Source: Bemisia tabaci
Lineage: Eukaryota; Arthropoda; Insecta; Hemiptera; Aleyrodidae
Reading direction: 5' to 3'
Assembly: GCF_918797505.1 (NCBI RefSeq)
Contig: NC_092801.1
Location: 35,828,517-35,892,516 of the forward strand
DNA length: 64,000 nt
Below, piece by piece: positions 1 through 13,723 of this stretch (within the stretch, counting starts at the first letter, position 1; each line of letters starts with the position of its first letter). The notes beneath the pieces are model-generated. The model was not told the origin of the DNA and made no database searches. It was given only the letters and a program-made list of their open reading frames with translations. Made by a program: the position numbers and the translations under genes.

Positions 1-1171
1 ACACATACCTTTAATAAGCGGAAAATTGTAGAGTTAAGGGAATTCAGCCAGGAGTAGCCCGAATACGGTCCTCATCGATATCCCTCCTTTTCGGCAAAGA
101 ACGGATCTTTTGCGCCTTCAGGCACATTTCAGCTGTCTCAAATCTGTTTGAAAATCATGAATAATCATCGTGGATCCGAAACTTCGCTTGGATAACGAAC
201 GAAATTTGCTAAAATACTAGTTTCGCTACAAATTTTGGGCCAAAAACGGATATTTTGCGCTCAGTGACACATTTTTGTTGCCTTCTTAAAAATAATTTGT
301 TTTGAAAACCATAATTGACCAAATTACGATATCGAACAAATTTTGCTTAAATACTGGGTTTCCTTGGAATTTTTGACAAGAAACGGATCTACCAGGCCTC
401 GAGGCATATTGCCCCCCCCCCATTTATTTCAAAAACTTTGGAGAATTCTGAACAAAGATTTTTTTAATTTCGAAATTTGGATAAATGAGTAATGTAGCTG
501 GTGATGTCAGCAATGGGGAGTTGTTGTCCAGAGAGAAAGATTCGGAGACAAAGTATTATTATGTGTCCTGCATCATTGGAATTGCATCATGCTTTAACAA
601 CCATAATTTTAAAAATTTGGAGAACAGCCAAAAACTGTTCCAACACTACTATTCTCAGTTAGATATTAAAATGTTTATTCATTTTTTTATACAACATTGT
701 TGAATCATTTTTTATCAACCAATCATCTCTCTCGGCACACATGAAGCGGCTCCTCATAAAAGTTATTGCGCCAAAAGAAAGTACCATTACTTACTTTACT
801 GCTTACTACACAATTAAATTACTTTATCGTGACGCTGTTTGAAAACATCCAGCACCCTCTTCAAGCTTTCTTTTATGGGAGTAACAACTCACCAGCTACT
901 AACAACCAACGGTGACGCACACTTTTATCATCGCTGCTGAAAACAGGATGGAAATCAAAACGCCTTCAATTTTTTCGTATGCAACACGGGCATCCGTCGA
1001 ACACGAATAGTTGCATCTAGGCGTTGTGTGTTATAAACGCTTGGGCATCCGATCGGGTTTTGGGAGGTTAATGATTGTTGTTAATGGTTGAAAATTTTAC
1101 ATCCTCAAATATGGATGTGAACATCCTCTGTCGGCCTGTTCCTAACACGTCTATGGATTTCCACACCGAAA

Positions 1172-1349
1172 CAAAAAATGATGCTGATTTAACATTCCGG
1201 ATGTAAAAAAGTATGACCTGAATTCACCGCCACAGCAGTTACTATAGCAATGTCAAGATGTAAAACTAACAGCTGTGGCGATGAATTCAGCGTTTTGTGA
1301 GTTGTCGCGCACTTTTTACATCCAGAATGTTAAGTCAGCATCCTTTTTT
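1172..1349. repeat. Palindromic MITE-like element, ~70-bp arms
   Basis: Left arm 1172-1240 (atgctgatttaacattccgg ... gccacagcagtt) and right arm 1268-1349 are reverse complements with some divergence. Related TGCTGATTTTACATT motifs recur at 2670-2760 and 2980-3010. Confidence 0.75.
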
Positions 1350-1369
1350 TTCCTTGCATGTAGATTTAC

Positions 1370-2130
1370 CAGAATGAGAGGAATAGAAAGCACAAAAAAA
1401 ACGAAAAAAGGGCAGAAGAGTCTTGTTACTCTGCCGTGCTATGGAAAAACGTCGTATGAGCATTCGAATGATGCCAAATACCCTCTTAGAAAATATTTAT
1501 TCTTGAGGAAAGTTATGAATATTTCCCTTGAAATTTTCAGATTTTTTAGATTAAAGTACGAAAGAAATCCTCCGAAAAATCGGATGCACAATTTTCACAA
1601 ATTTTCCTGCAAATTCTTGATTTTTCGGAGAAAATGGCTATGTCTAGGAGCTTAGATACACGGCGTTCTTCCATACCATGGCAGGACTATAGAGTCCAAC
1701 TGTAAAAAATTGATATTGCATAGAATAAAATGGATTGCTGATTTAGCAGTTAAATTGTTCCGATTAAAATGTCCGAAAATATGTCCGACATGTTTCAAAA
1801 GTACATTTTACAAAAGTGGATGGCTTTTATTAGTACAGCATTTCGACGGCATAAGTCCGCATAATCATATATCTCGGTTGTGGTGTCTAAAAATCTTCGC
1901 CTCTATGTTATTTTTTAGAGGAGAAAAAATTGACATCATTCCTCGAAGTTTATGCAGAATTTTCTTCGCACAGAGAAGAAAAATCACAGCGGTTGTAAAG
2001 AATTGCCGTTGAGTATAGTTTTCCGTTTAAAAAATAAAGTATGACAGAAAGTCTGCGACGTCGCAAACCGAGTTGTGTGATTGCCGACATACACCGTCGA
2101 TTTACCATTTTTTGATTGTAAAATCTCTAT
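1370..2130. repeat. Dispersed repeat family, copy 1
   Basis: Segments such as gctatggaaaaacgtcgtatg and acagaaagtctgcgacgtcg recur diverged at 60060-60560 and in part at 26115-26200. No coding signal. Family unidentified. Confidence 0.55.
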
Positions 2131-2310
2131 TGAGATATGTCGTACACTTTTTTAACTACAATTTTTTTTTTCAGCAATTTCATTTTTCCCGTGTGGTTTT
2201 AAAAAGAAGCAAATTCTTTCCGTGGACTACCTAGTATCGTCATGCTGGGAACAAGTTTTATAAATCGATGCCCCCTTTTCTCATCATACCGATGTGTCCG
2301 TGTGTTGCAG

Positions 2311-2472
2311 TGGTGAAGCACAAATACGAGGTGCAAGTTTACGACGAATACGTGATCAGCGGTAACACAGCTGTGCTCCGGTGCCGCGTCCCGAACCACG
2401 TCACGGAGTTCATCATGGTGACCTCATGGATTCAAGATGGCGACGTCAACATCTACCCCAATACCGACACAG
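2311..2472 (+). CDS. Dscam2: Dscam exon: N-terminal half of Ig2
   Basis: Acceptor tgtgttgcag and donor gtacgtaag. It enters with two bases completing a Val codon and ends with one base (phase 1). It reads VKHKYEVQVYDEYVISGN..LRCRVPNH, with the first Ig cysteine in LRC and the core tryptophan in TSWIQDG. This corresponds to the exon-4 position of Drosophila Dscam1, which is a large variable cluster there; only this one version is present here. The preceding exon (Ig1) is not in the window. Confidence 0.9.
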
Positions 2473-5400
2473 GTACGTAAGTCGAGCGCGCTCGTTCTGA
2501 ATCAATCTCCCTCTTTCTGTTTGTCATTCATGGAGAGCTTTCGTTCACACGTGTCACATGCGGCAATCAGGTACCTTTGTACCGTGGGAGTTCGACGCAG
2601 CCTCGCATAATAATGAAAGTCGAGTAAAATTAGCTGCATTCAATTTTTTTTGTTTCACGGAAAAAATTGAATGTTGATTTAGCATTTATACTGTTCAAAA
2701 AAATGTGCTACAAGTATCAGATGCTGATTTTACATTTAAAGAATGCTATTTCAACATTGAATTTGTTCGTCTAACAGTAGACGTAGATACATACATACAT
2801 AGGTCGCTTTATGGCACTTCCTCGCGCTCTACGACTCCTAACCTCAACTGCTCTCTGTCAAACCACAAACCTTGGGGCATTGAGCACCTTTGCACTTCTG
2901 CTTCAATCCCCTCCCTCCAACCTCTCATTGGGCGCCCTCTACGTAGACCTAGACGTGGTTAACGTAGCATTTTTTTAAATTGTAAAATCAGCATTCATAC
3001 TTGTCACACATTTTTTAACATTATAAATGCGAAAGCAACATTAAACTGTTTTCCGTGTTGTTGTTCAGGGAGAACCAGGTGAAAACAAACTCTTCATGCA
3101 ACGGCGCCGGCGCAGTATTGACCGGTTACTGTGAACAACATGGCCGCCACTTGGCGCGGCGTGCTTTGAGATTTGTCGATTGATCTGCCATTAAAACCTA
3201 TAATACACAAACTGATTGCGGTAGATGCATGGGCCGTTTTTTTAGCGAACGTGCGTTGAAAATTCAGCATAAAGCTGAAAATCTCAATACATCTTGCAAT
3301 GCCCCTAAACTACTCACTGAAAAAAAAAGTAGCTTGGATCAAGCATGATAATTCTTGAATTTGCCGCCAAGAATTTTCTTTATCTTGCTTTAAGCTGACT
3401 TTTTCTTGATTCAAGAAAAATAATGCTTGGGTTAAGCAAAAAAGTAGCTTATATTAACCAGCAAAATTCTTGATTCAAGAAGAAATACTTCTTGGCGGCA
3501 AATTTAAGATTCTTTTTTTTTTCCAGTGCTCTCCGAATGACCTCCGAACGCTAAACCCCATAGATCCCTAATGTACCTAGCCACAAACCTTGGCTTCTGG
3601 GCGTGCATGGTGAAGCGGGATGGTAAATAATCCAACACTGGTATGGTTCTTTAAGGTTTACACTACCTTCAAGAATAACTTAACACACTTCTACTTAACA
3701 CTACGTAACTTAAAACACTAAAGCTCGTATCGTGGTTCCGTGACGTCACGACTTCCGTAACTTCCGTAACCACTCAGAGAGACTTGAGAACTTGGAGACT
3801 TGAGAACTTAAGACGCAACGACTCAAATACTTAAAGAGATTGATAGAGGTTGATACCACTTCGGCCCGTGGCGCAAAGGGGGAGCTTCCCAGACCGGCCG
3901 GAAGGAGGGGAGTGCCAATGGCGACTTTTACCCGTACAACTCGGTGAACGCCACGAGGAGACATAAGCGTCCAGCCCACGTACAAACTGGGGCTCTCAAA
4001 CTGGCACTAATTCTTCTATTTCTCAGCCATTTCTGCACGGAATGCCTTGAAAATTTCAAGATCTGATCTGTGATGTATCCCGAACACATCGGTTACCCTC
4101 AAAGATCGTCGGCCCGACTAGAGTACCTATATTGAGAGAGTATGGCCACTGGGGTTACCACCTCTGATTGGCTCAGCCATCTTAGGCTGAATGGAGCCCT
4201 TAGGACCCACTAATGGCGGACGCCATAAATTAATGAAATGCAAAATGACTCAAAATGTAGTTTTCTTTGCTTACCTATCGTAACGAGAAATTTACCCAAA
4301 TTCACTATTGCGACATCTTTACATATTTTTAAGGCTAATCGTGTGCAATTTTTGAGAAAAATTATCGTAGATGTAGTAAGGTTGGCAGCAAGTGCGGTTG
4401 GTGATAACCGTCAAAAGTTGGCAATGACCCCCCTCCCATCCACAAAAACCAAAACAAAGCACCGCCATTTTTGGGTCCTAAGCCTCTCCATGGGGCCCAG
4501 TGGCCATACTCTCTCAATATAGGTACTCTAGGCCCGACGATCTTTGAAAGGCAACAGTCAACAGTTCCATCGATGAGCCTCTTTGAGGCCCCTAGTTTGT
4601 AGGTGGGCTGGACGCTTGAGGGCCGCGCCTTTCGCTCAGTTTTTAAAGGGCTCCACAGTTGGACCGCGTCAAGCAGAAAGGAACCAAGCCACATCAGCCA
4701 TTGCCAAATTTAACAGGGAAATTTTATTTTTTACGAGAGAACGTTCGTGCGGATTCCTTTGAGAATTTTAAGGAATTTGCTTTGTATTATGGAGAAAATT
4801 CACTCAAATTTGCACTAAAATCCGCACAACCGTTTTCATGTAAAAAATTAAATTGCCCGATTAAATTTGGCAATAGCTGATGTGGCTTGGTTCCTTTCTG
4901 TTAAACTCGGTCCGTTGGCCCACGGCGTCCTTTCCCACGGGAAGATGCATCTCCAAATCTGCTGACCCGAGGAACTTGTAAGCAGACCCGTGGACGCATC
5001 TCTCGTGGATCGGCCAGGTCCCTTCACCGAACTCCGCCTAGGCTGCGGGTCGATTATTGAAACTTATAGACAAAGCTATAGACAAAGACGACACAAGGGA
5101 TTTGGAGGTATCCTATTGGTGGAAGCAGGTGGTGGCAATGGACGTAGAAGGTAGGTAATAGACTAACTAACGGCAACCCACTGAAGACCTGACAGTTAGT
5201 CCATCATTTTCTTCCTTAGTCTATAAGAACCAACCATGTCAACCAATAGGATCGCTCCATACTTCCTATGTTTTCTTTGTCTATCGCTTTGTCCATCAGT
5301 TTCAATAATCGGCCCGCTGGGTGCGACCTCTGGAGGAGCACCTTCGCGCGCCACCAGGCTGCTGATCTTGATTGTACCTAGATTTTGGGTGGTTCTGGCA

Positions 5401-8400
5401 GCTCGGGCAGGGGCCATGCGCCATATCATTTCCACGTAACTTTTTGCGTAGAATCCAAATCTGAAGTCAAAACATGCCCTTGCTGTTTGAAATTTTCGAC
5501 TTACGGCCCTCCAAAGCCCCAAAATTTTTGGGGGGTCGTGGACCCCAAAACTTTGGAGCAACAGGAGTCAAATGCCACATGAATAAAAAGGTATTGACCT
5601 CTCCTCTCAGAAGATGTTTAGATTTTGGGATTTGGGTAATTTGGCCGCTTGCAGCATCGAATTGAAAATTGCCCCGAGAATGCCCCATTACTCCAAAAAA
5701 TGGGGGTTCAGGGAAAAAGTGCAAAGAGTCAAATGTTCTTATTTTTTGCAGTAGATTCCGAATCCAAAGTCAAAACATACCCTTCCAATTTGAAAATCGC
5801 GAAAAACGGGGGGGGGGGCTCCCCCCCCAGGGACCATTTTGGGGGGCTGAAAATATTTTCATTCGATTCTTTGGGGTCAGTTTACCATCGAAAGTTTTTG
5901 TCCCGAAGCTCAATTTTCCGCCGTTTTCGAGAAAAAGATAGTGGACGGGTGGTCTGGATCACCCTGGGTATCGTATTTCACGTGTTCTCACACTCTGTCG
6001 CGCCGCCACGCCGTCCACCACTATACGTTACAAGAGTGAAAAATGAATGAGTAATTAGAGTAATAATTGTATTAAATGATTAACGTAGTGGTTTCGTACA
6101 TTTTCCTATTCATAGTATTGGCTTACTGCACTATTGGTCATATTGTTTAGGGATAGTTGGTCGCGGTCACTACCTCCCTTCCGATGGATGGATCCGTAAA
6201 AGTCGGGAAATTGAAAAGTTTTGGAGCCGACTTCAACTTGAATACCGTCTGACTGCTTGGCTTTGTCCAGGTTGTGAAAGGGGGCTGCGTAGCTGGTTGG
6301 CTCAGTCCAGATTGTGATAAAAGGCTGCGATACAGAGGGTTCTGAGGAGGGCTGCGTCAGTACCGTAAAGGCCGGCATCAAGCATCAATTTTGGGCACTG
6401 ATCTGAGCTGTCTGGCTGAAATACCCGCTTCTTGAAGCGTAAACGCAGATATTCTACCGCTGAGTTGTTTGTGCTAGAACGTTGTTATGGGTCAGAGTGA
6501 TGTATAACTACTAGCGAAAAATAAAGTATGCATGAGCAGTGATATAGTTGATGTCCTCCAAAAAAAAAAAAAAAAATCGCGATCACTTTGTCCCCGTATT
6601 TAGATTTATTGGTAAAAATAAATTTGGGTTAGGGTGAGTTTCGAGATTCGGTGAAAATAAAGTTAGAGCAGTGATGTAGTTGATGTGCTCCAATAAAAAT
6701 GAATTAACCATCACCTTGTTATCCATTTAATTTTTGTACGTAGAGTAGCTCAAATTACAACTGCTCGTACGTACGAGCAGTGGTTCAAGTGTTACATTGT
6801 AATCGGTTTCATATTGTAAGGGGGGGGGGGGGGGTGCTCAGGTGGCTGGGTAGAGCTGAGGAACAAGCCGGTTTGTAGAGTATTTTTTGGGTAGGGATAT
6901 GTATATTATTCACAACAAAACACACTTTTACAACAACTACTTCTGACTTCAACAACTACTTCAAACTTCAACAACTATTTCAAACTTCAACTACTTCTTC
7001 AAACTTCAACTACTTACGCGTAGGGCTGCGGGCCTCTTGTATGAACGTTAGACCCCGGCACGTCGATTGATCAGCTGTTTTATAGCAGCGGACGAGGCGA
7101 CCCATGGCCAAGACCGAATATTGGGCCCAATATTCGGCCCCGAGAAAGCTCGCCTCGCGCCGCTACCCAAAACAAGCTGAGCAAGAATGTGCCGGAACAG
7201 AGGTCGCAAACTCTACGCGTGAAGCCAGAGTTTGACCAAAATGGGTCCGTACATGAGATGTACGGCCCCGTTTCACATATTAAATATCGTTCGCTAATGG
7301 TCGATTTTTATCGATTTTCTTTGTTGACGACATATGCGATAAACTCAGTCGTTGCCATTGCCCAGTGAAGTCAACGTGTGAACGTGTCTCTTCTTTATCC
7401 TTTTTCGCTTCCTCCGCTTTCCACACCACACTGAGCTTTATAACATGCTCCCCTTAATTATGTTGGCTGCATGTTATGCAGTAAACTATGTCTTGGAATT
7501 TTTTGAATCTGAAACGGTTCCCACCCCTTTGAATGATTCCCTGAGTGTTGCCCCGATCCGCGGTATGTTGCGGGGTTTCCATGCCGAAGAGGCATTTGGT
7601 GGCCCGTCAGTTAACACCCAATCTGCGTTCCGTTTGCTCCCTGCACTTGGCCAATCCGGAGGCCAACGGCATTTACTACTTGCAGCAGGTGTGTCCCGAT
7701 TTTGGGGCTCTGCTGCATGAGTTGTGTAAGGCCGGCCCAAAGACATAAAGACGGAGTGCTCGTATCTAAAAGCACGGGGAAAAAGTGAAGTCTGGTTTGG
7801 CGCTGGGTGCTTGTGTGAGTGTGTAAATGAGCGCGGGAATCCATGGCGGCAAACGGAAATTTGATTTGAACTTGTCCTCTTGATTTTTCCGCATTTCTTC
7901 TTCGAAACGTATTTTAAATGCCTAAAACGAATATATTAAGAAAGTTGGGACTGCGTCCTATTATAATACACCTACTTTTGCTCGGTAACAGGCAGTAATC
8001 TCAGATAAAGTTAGTTTTTCTTCTGCTCATGGTGGTTCTGCAGGTTCAAACAGGCCGTTACAGTTCTAGATGAACGTTACTCCCAAATGAAATTAATCGG
8101 TCGACGACGGACCAAAACTAACCTAAAGTTAAAAAAATATGAGTGGGTAAGTGAATTTGGGCAAAAATCAACCTAGAATACTTTGTTTCCGCAATTTTAT
8201 TTAGTTCCCGCCCTACATTTGAATTTCAAACTTGTCCCGATTTCGCCGCCAATCCTCTAGCCAATCGTAGAGGTGGTTGAAAAGAAGCTTCATTTTTTGC
8301 TTTTAGCCCTCCGTCTTTATGTCTTCGGGCCGGCCTTCGCGAGGGCGGGAGGCGGCGGATTGTTCGGAGTGTCCGGTACGAAGATTTCGACCATTCATGG

Positions 8401-11400
8401 AGGGGGGAGGAGCGGATCGAGATTTTGACTTTCGTTTTGGGCCGGGACGTTGACCGCGATGTGATTGCTTTAAATTTGTATGGGGTGGAGGAACTACCTC
8501 CTCCCTATTAGCGGTTTCGTAAACAATTATGTTTGTTTTGTAAATAGTGTAAATTGTGTCCTACAATGTTTGTGGATGAGGAACGACTCTGACTCCCGGG
8601 TAATTTGTTTATTGTTGTTCTTCTTTAATTTTTTGATCGTGATTTTGATCAAAAATTCCGTATGTAATTTTTGAAATACTGATACTTTATTATTGTTTTC
8701 TAGTAATACAGATATTATGATCGAAATTATATTTAATTCAGCAAGTAATTTATTGGCAATTTTCAAATTTTTGTCTCTATTTGACAAAACCCAATCCGGG
8801 AGGGGGGAGGGGGGGTATCACTGTAAGTGAAACGCCGTGGTTGTGTCAATTCTAAATTTCCACCCTTCAGAATCCTGCGAGCCGTTAACGAAATCAAATC
8901 ACTTTGGTCGAAGGTACAGACTTACTCAGCCTTGAACCGCGAGACGGCAATTCTCAGTCCGTAGCCGAGCTACAGTTTTGAACCGCGAAGTCACTGAAGG
9001 AATTCGGTGACGGCTATTCACAGTCCGCAACTGAGCTGCACTATCGGGGGCGAACTATTTTTCGCTGTAGTCTACAGAGCAAAAAGGGTGTTAAAAATGA
9101 AGAATTCACAGTTTTTCTTTGTAGATATCCATTTGACATTCGAGCAAATTAAATGGATGCAGTGCTCATTGCGCTGAAATTGCCCTGACCGCAGGGCGCT
9201 TTTCTAATACCCACGTATTAGAGCTATCTAATACCCATGTATTCTATTAGAGCTCTCTAATACCCACGTATTAGAGCTTTCCCGCTTGTTTTTCTACTCG
9301 TTTTAAGACATTTAAGACTTTACAATATGGATCAAAATTACTTGGTAAACGTAATAGATGCTGCCCAAACTCAAGGGTACATCATTATCTTCTCTCCTGT
9401 TATTGATTTTGGCTGCATCCACACAAATTAATTGATAGCAATAGCTATCTAGCAATAGCATCTAGCAATAGCTTCTATGTTTACCTTTCAACAGAATACT
9501 TGACCACCCACATATTATCATATTATTATTTCGCTACATTATTTTTCCGTGACCTGTGAGTAAAATACCTGAGACCCAATTACTAGGTAATGGGGAAAAT
9601 AATTTGAGAAAATCACCTTTGACTTTTGACCTACTAATAATGAACTTTTATACCTACATTACTTTCTAAATCTAAAAAATCTTAAGTTTGACTTTTATGC
9701 ATTCACAGAGAATATCTTATTTTTCTCTTTTTTAACGTTTACCTATTTAATAATTATTGTCATTCTTCACATGTCAACATTCTATGTGCAATGCTCTATA
9801 CTACTCTCCAAATGCCCTCTGGACACTAAGACCCAAATCCCTATAATACCCACAAACCTGCACCCGAATATGATCTAAGATTTTTTCTTTCGTTCACCAA
9901 TTTCCGGAAAAGTCAATTTCCAATGGAGAGCAAGTTTTTTTGTTAATTTTTCGACGATTTTCCTGTTCTAAAGAGTTCAGAAATTTCCCGAAATCTTTTT
10001 TGGGTCTGCCTTGATGTGTTAAGAGTCACTGTACTCAAATTGGACCTCCACTTGTTTCTGATCCCTCCCCCATCCACCCCAGTTTTCTAGAAGATTCGAT
10101 TATTCCGACAGGGGTGTAAAAATGCTTTCCCGGATTGTACCCACTTCTAGGGAAATTTAAAGAATTTTTCACATGCGTTATAAATTGATTCTCACGTAAT
10201 AAAAGTTGAAAAACTCGAATATGGAATCAGGAATTTGCTATCCGTCACCATTGTTCTGAGAATGTTGAGCATCATCGAGAAAATGAGTACTTTTGGGAAT
10301 ATTCTATGTTTTTGAGACCGTTACACCCTGCCTAGTATACGTAAAATGTAACTCATACGCATAAGATATATCTTTCGGATGTATTTTGAGTAGCTGAGTT
10401 CGAAAATGACCTCGACTCTTCTCTATCACCCTCCAGTTACCTAGAAAGCCTCTTATTCCCGGGAAAATAATAAGCGTATTTAACTTTTTTTCGTGGATGC
10501 AGTTTTTATTTTATAAAGGCTGGACGCGTGAGAAACATTCTTTTGAATTTCAGGATGCTAAATCTAAATATGATCTTTTTTCCCCATTGCCTTCCATTTT
10601 TCGGGAAAAGTCGATTTTGGTCTTAATACACTGTCATAGTGGGCTTGAACAGTTCAAAATACGAAAACGTAAGAAGGTTCAGAATATCGCTTACCCTCAA
10701 TGCCTTTGCACTGCACATAATTCAATAACAATAAATAGGTCAAGACCTTTCAATCACACAAGATCATCTTCATTACATTTTCCCACGAAACTATATCACA
10801 AGTTAATACATACCAAATAAAACCTACAGAAGAATAACGCTTCCATGGGTCCAGAAAAATGTATTAAAAAAATGCGGCATTAATGACAAAAATACGTCAA
10901 ATTTACGCGTTTTTTCGGGAAAAAGTGGCTCTTCTGGAAAACTGAGAGGTGATGGGCAAAAATGTAGAGGCCACATTTGAACTCAGCGGCTGAAAGTACA
11001 TCGGAAGGGATGTATCTTGTACTTGAGAACAATTTTACGGTTACATTTTGCAGGGGGCAACAGTCCCAAAAATGGCAAAAAGTGCAATTTTCCGGGAAAT
11101 TCGGCTTTTCCGGAAAATTCGAGGGTGATGGGAAAAAATCGAGGTCATTTCCAAATTCATCGCCTCAAAATAAATAAGGATCACCTTACGTCGTATCGAG
11201 GGTACTTGTGTCATTTTGTTTGTTTGTGATATACTATAGTAATGCGATGAAATTTATGAATGAAATGAAATTGCTGTCACGGGTCTACTTTTGGTCACGC
11301 AGGGATGATGATAGTATCAAATTAAACGACTTAGGGGTACTTTTCCAGATCCGTCCAACAAGGCAAATCTTTGATTTCCGTTTCTTCAAGCTTCTTAGAA

Positions 11401-13659
11401 CGAAATGATCTTAACGGATCTAGTAGCAACCGAATCACATGGCATTGAAAAAATCAGCCCCTTGCCACAATGAGCAATGGTAATGGTCCAAACCGGAACC
11501 CTTTCTCTCATTTTGTTCAAAAGTTATAGACACTTTTCAGTTACTCTAGTCCCACTCTGTATATACTTCCGTTACCATAAAACTGAACTATTTATGTAGT
11601 AGCAGATCATCTCTTGACACAACATTTATTTTCCTCAACGTTACAAAAAATTGCCGAGAACGCTTTTTTTGTCTCCGCCGTTATGGGTCCAATTTTTCTT
11701 GGAGGGGGGGGGGGGGTTTAAGCACCGATGGCACGAGTTTTCGTTGCGTGCATTACGGGGGACGAGGACATTCCGCAGTGCACTCACTCATTTAATTCGC
11801 AGATTTTCTTTTTTTAATAAAGAAAAGATACGCTTGAACGAAGATCACCATGTTCAACAACGATAAATGCACTAGTTTTGGACAGCGGTAAAAATGGATA
11901 TGACGACACTTTCAAAAGTAGACGCGAATAACTGTTATTTCCTATATCGCGATCACACATTGAACTCCAAAATTTACAAAGTTTATAAATCGGAGGAATA
12001 CTGACTGTGAGTGGGACTCCTGGGCCCTCGCGAGAGGGTAATGTGGTGTAGCGTCTTACGTCTACGGGATTTAGACGAACCTTGACAGTCAGCTGTTAGG
12101 TTATGTTTTTATAGGTAATCCACACGTAGCAGTGGCGAGGCGCGATGATCGATTATCGAATTTTACTTTTTGAACGTATGGTAACGAATCGATTAATAAG
12201 GTGTTCGCTGCGAACACCCTGTTTATAGATCGATTTCATAGTGGTAGATTAATCGATACATCGCAATGCACGCCACGCCATTATTGCTGACACGTGTACA
12301 TCGTTGATGAAATGTGGTGCTCCGTGATTGGTCGAAAGTCCTCTGTAGTGATGGCGATTCTTCGACTGAGACTCGATTCTCCCGGATCGATCTGAATCGG
12401 CTAGGGAGAATCGATCCGATTCAAAGATCGGGTCAAAAGAATCGATCTCTCAAAAGATCGATCCAACGATCCGATCTTTCCCGCCGATCTGAAATTTCAA
12501 AATTAGCCAATAATATACGCTTTTTATCATGTGACAATTCTGAATCGATTCAAGATCGTCACGTGACGATCTTTTATGGCATTGTGGATCGAGTTTGTAA
12601 ACAAAACGAATGATGGAAAAATATAAATAATTTGTCTGATAACAGTTGATTACAGAATAGTAATTAGAGTGTGGAGATTTTTGATTGAAATCGATCGTAT
12701 CCAGTATTTCCATTTTTCTCCGATGGAATCGTGATATCACGATCCGATCCAGCCGGTCCGATCCACACGCATCATCACGTGACATAGGATCGTTCTCTTG
12801 CCGATCCGATCTTTTGTGAGTAGGCAAAAAGAGGTGGAAAAAATCGGAGAAGATCGGGACGCAAATGAAGGCGAATGGAGAATTTGCACGCAATTTTTTT
12901 ATTGCTTCATCTGAAAGTGCCTAATGGGCTGAGTTCGCAATATTTTTCATAATTTTTTTCTGACATGGGAAATTGGAGAAAAATTGATTTAAAAGTGAGA
13001 AAATGCGCCGCCTTGTAACGTCATCTGGCGGCATTTCCCATTTAAACACATGTATTTTAGCAGAATCGGTTATTTTGTCAAATCTCCTCTAATAATCGCT
13101 CAATTTATGAATCAAGGGTATCTTCGTGTTCAGTTCACTCAGAGGATTCCACTTAAACAGGAAATTCATCAAATTTCAGACCCTTGCAAATTCTCCAATG
13201 ATAAGCTCTCAGGAGATATGTATGTTTGTATAGAATCTTCCTCATTTTCAATCAAGTTGTTAACTTCCGGGAGAAAAGAAACTCAAAAGTTAGGAATATT
13301 AGAAACCGATTCTTTCGATTCGATTCCAGGTGAAATGAATCGATCCACGCGAAAGATTGTCGTAAAAGAATCTATTCGATCTTTTGGTCTCGGAGAATTG
13401 CTAGCTGCCATCAGCTGCGTTATCAGCTGCGTTATCAGCTGCGGTTATATAACAAGCCCCTGTGGCGTTTAAACCCCATTACCGATTTAGTGACAATATG
13501 GGTTTTGATATCGATGGTAAAACAACGAGATCAAATATCACGATTTCCGCTCGCGAAGAGCCTCTCAAAAAAGGGGCCCTTATCCTCTTTGACCAGTCGA
13601 TTCGGCCATTGAAATTGAATCGATGTTTAAATGGAATTTTGTGATGATGACGCAAAACT

Positions 13660-13723
<64 letters not shown>

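Larger units (their letters stand above)
1..2310 (+). other. Upstream intron of Dscam
   Basis: Contains the palindromic element at 1172-1349 and the dispersed family at 1370-2130. No Ig1 exon or signal peptide found, so these must lie further upstream. Confidence 0.6.

Noticed and set aside
485..703. Possible Ig1 or signal-peptide exon upstream of the first Dscam exon
   Set aside because: The frame has no Ig cysteine/tryptophan pattern and no fitting splice phase; no Ig1 found in 1-2310.
5196..6050. Cluster of overlapping frames on both strands
   Set aside because: Low-stop GC-rich repeat DNA with homopolymers; the frames overlap each other and show no family resemblance.
6106..6381. 91-codon minus-strand frame
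   Set aside because: No recognised motif, no promoter or splice context; could be a decayed transposon piece but cannot be supported.
12450..12893. 147-codon minus-strand frame
   Set aside because: Falls in the GATC-rich island; composition explains the lack of stops and no domain is recognisable.
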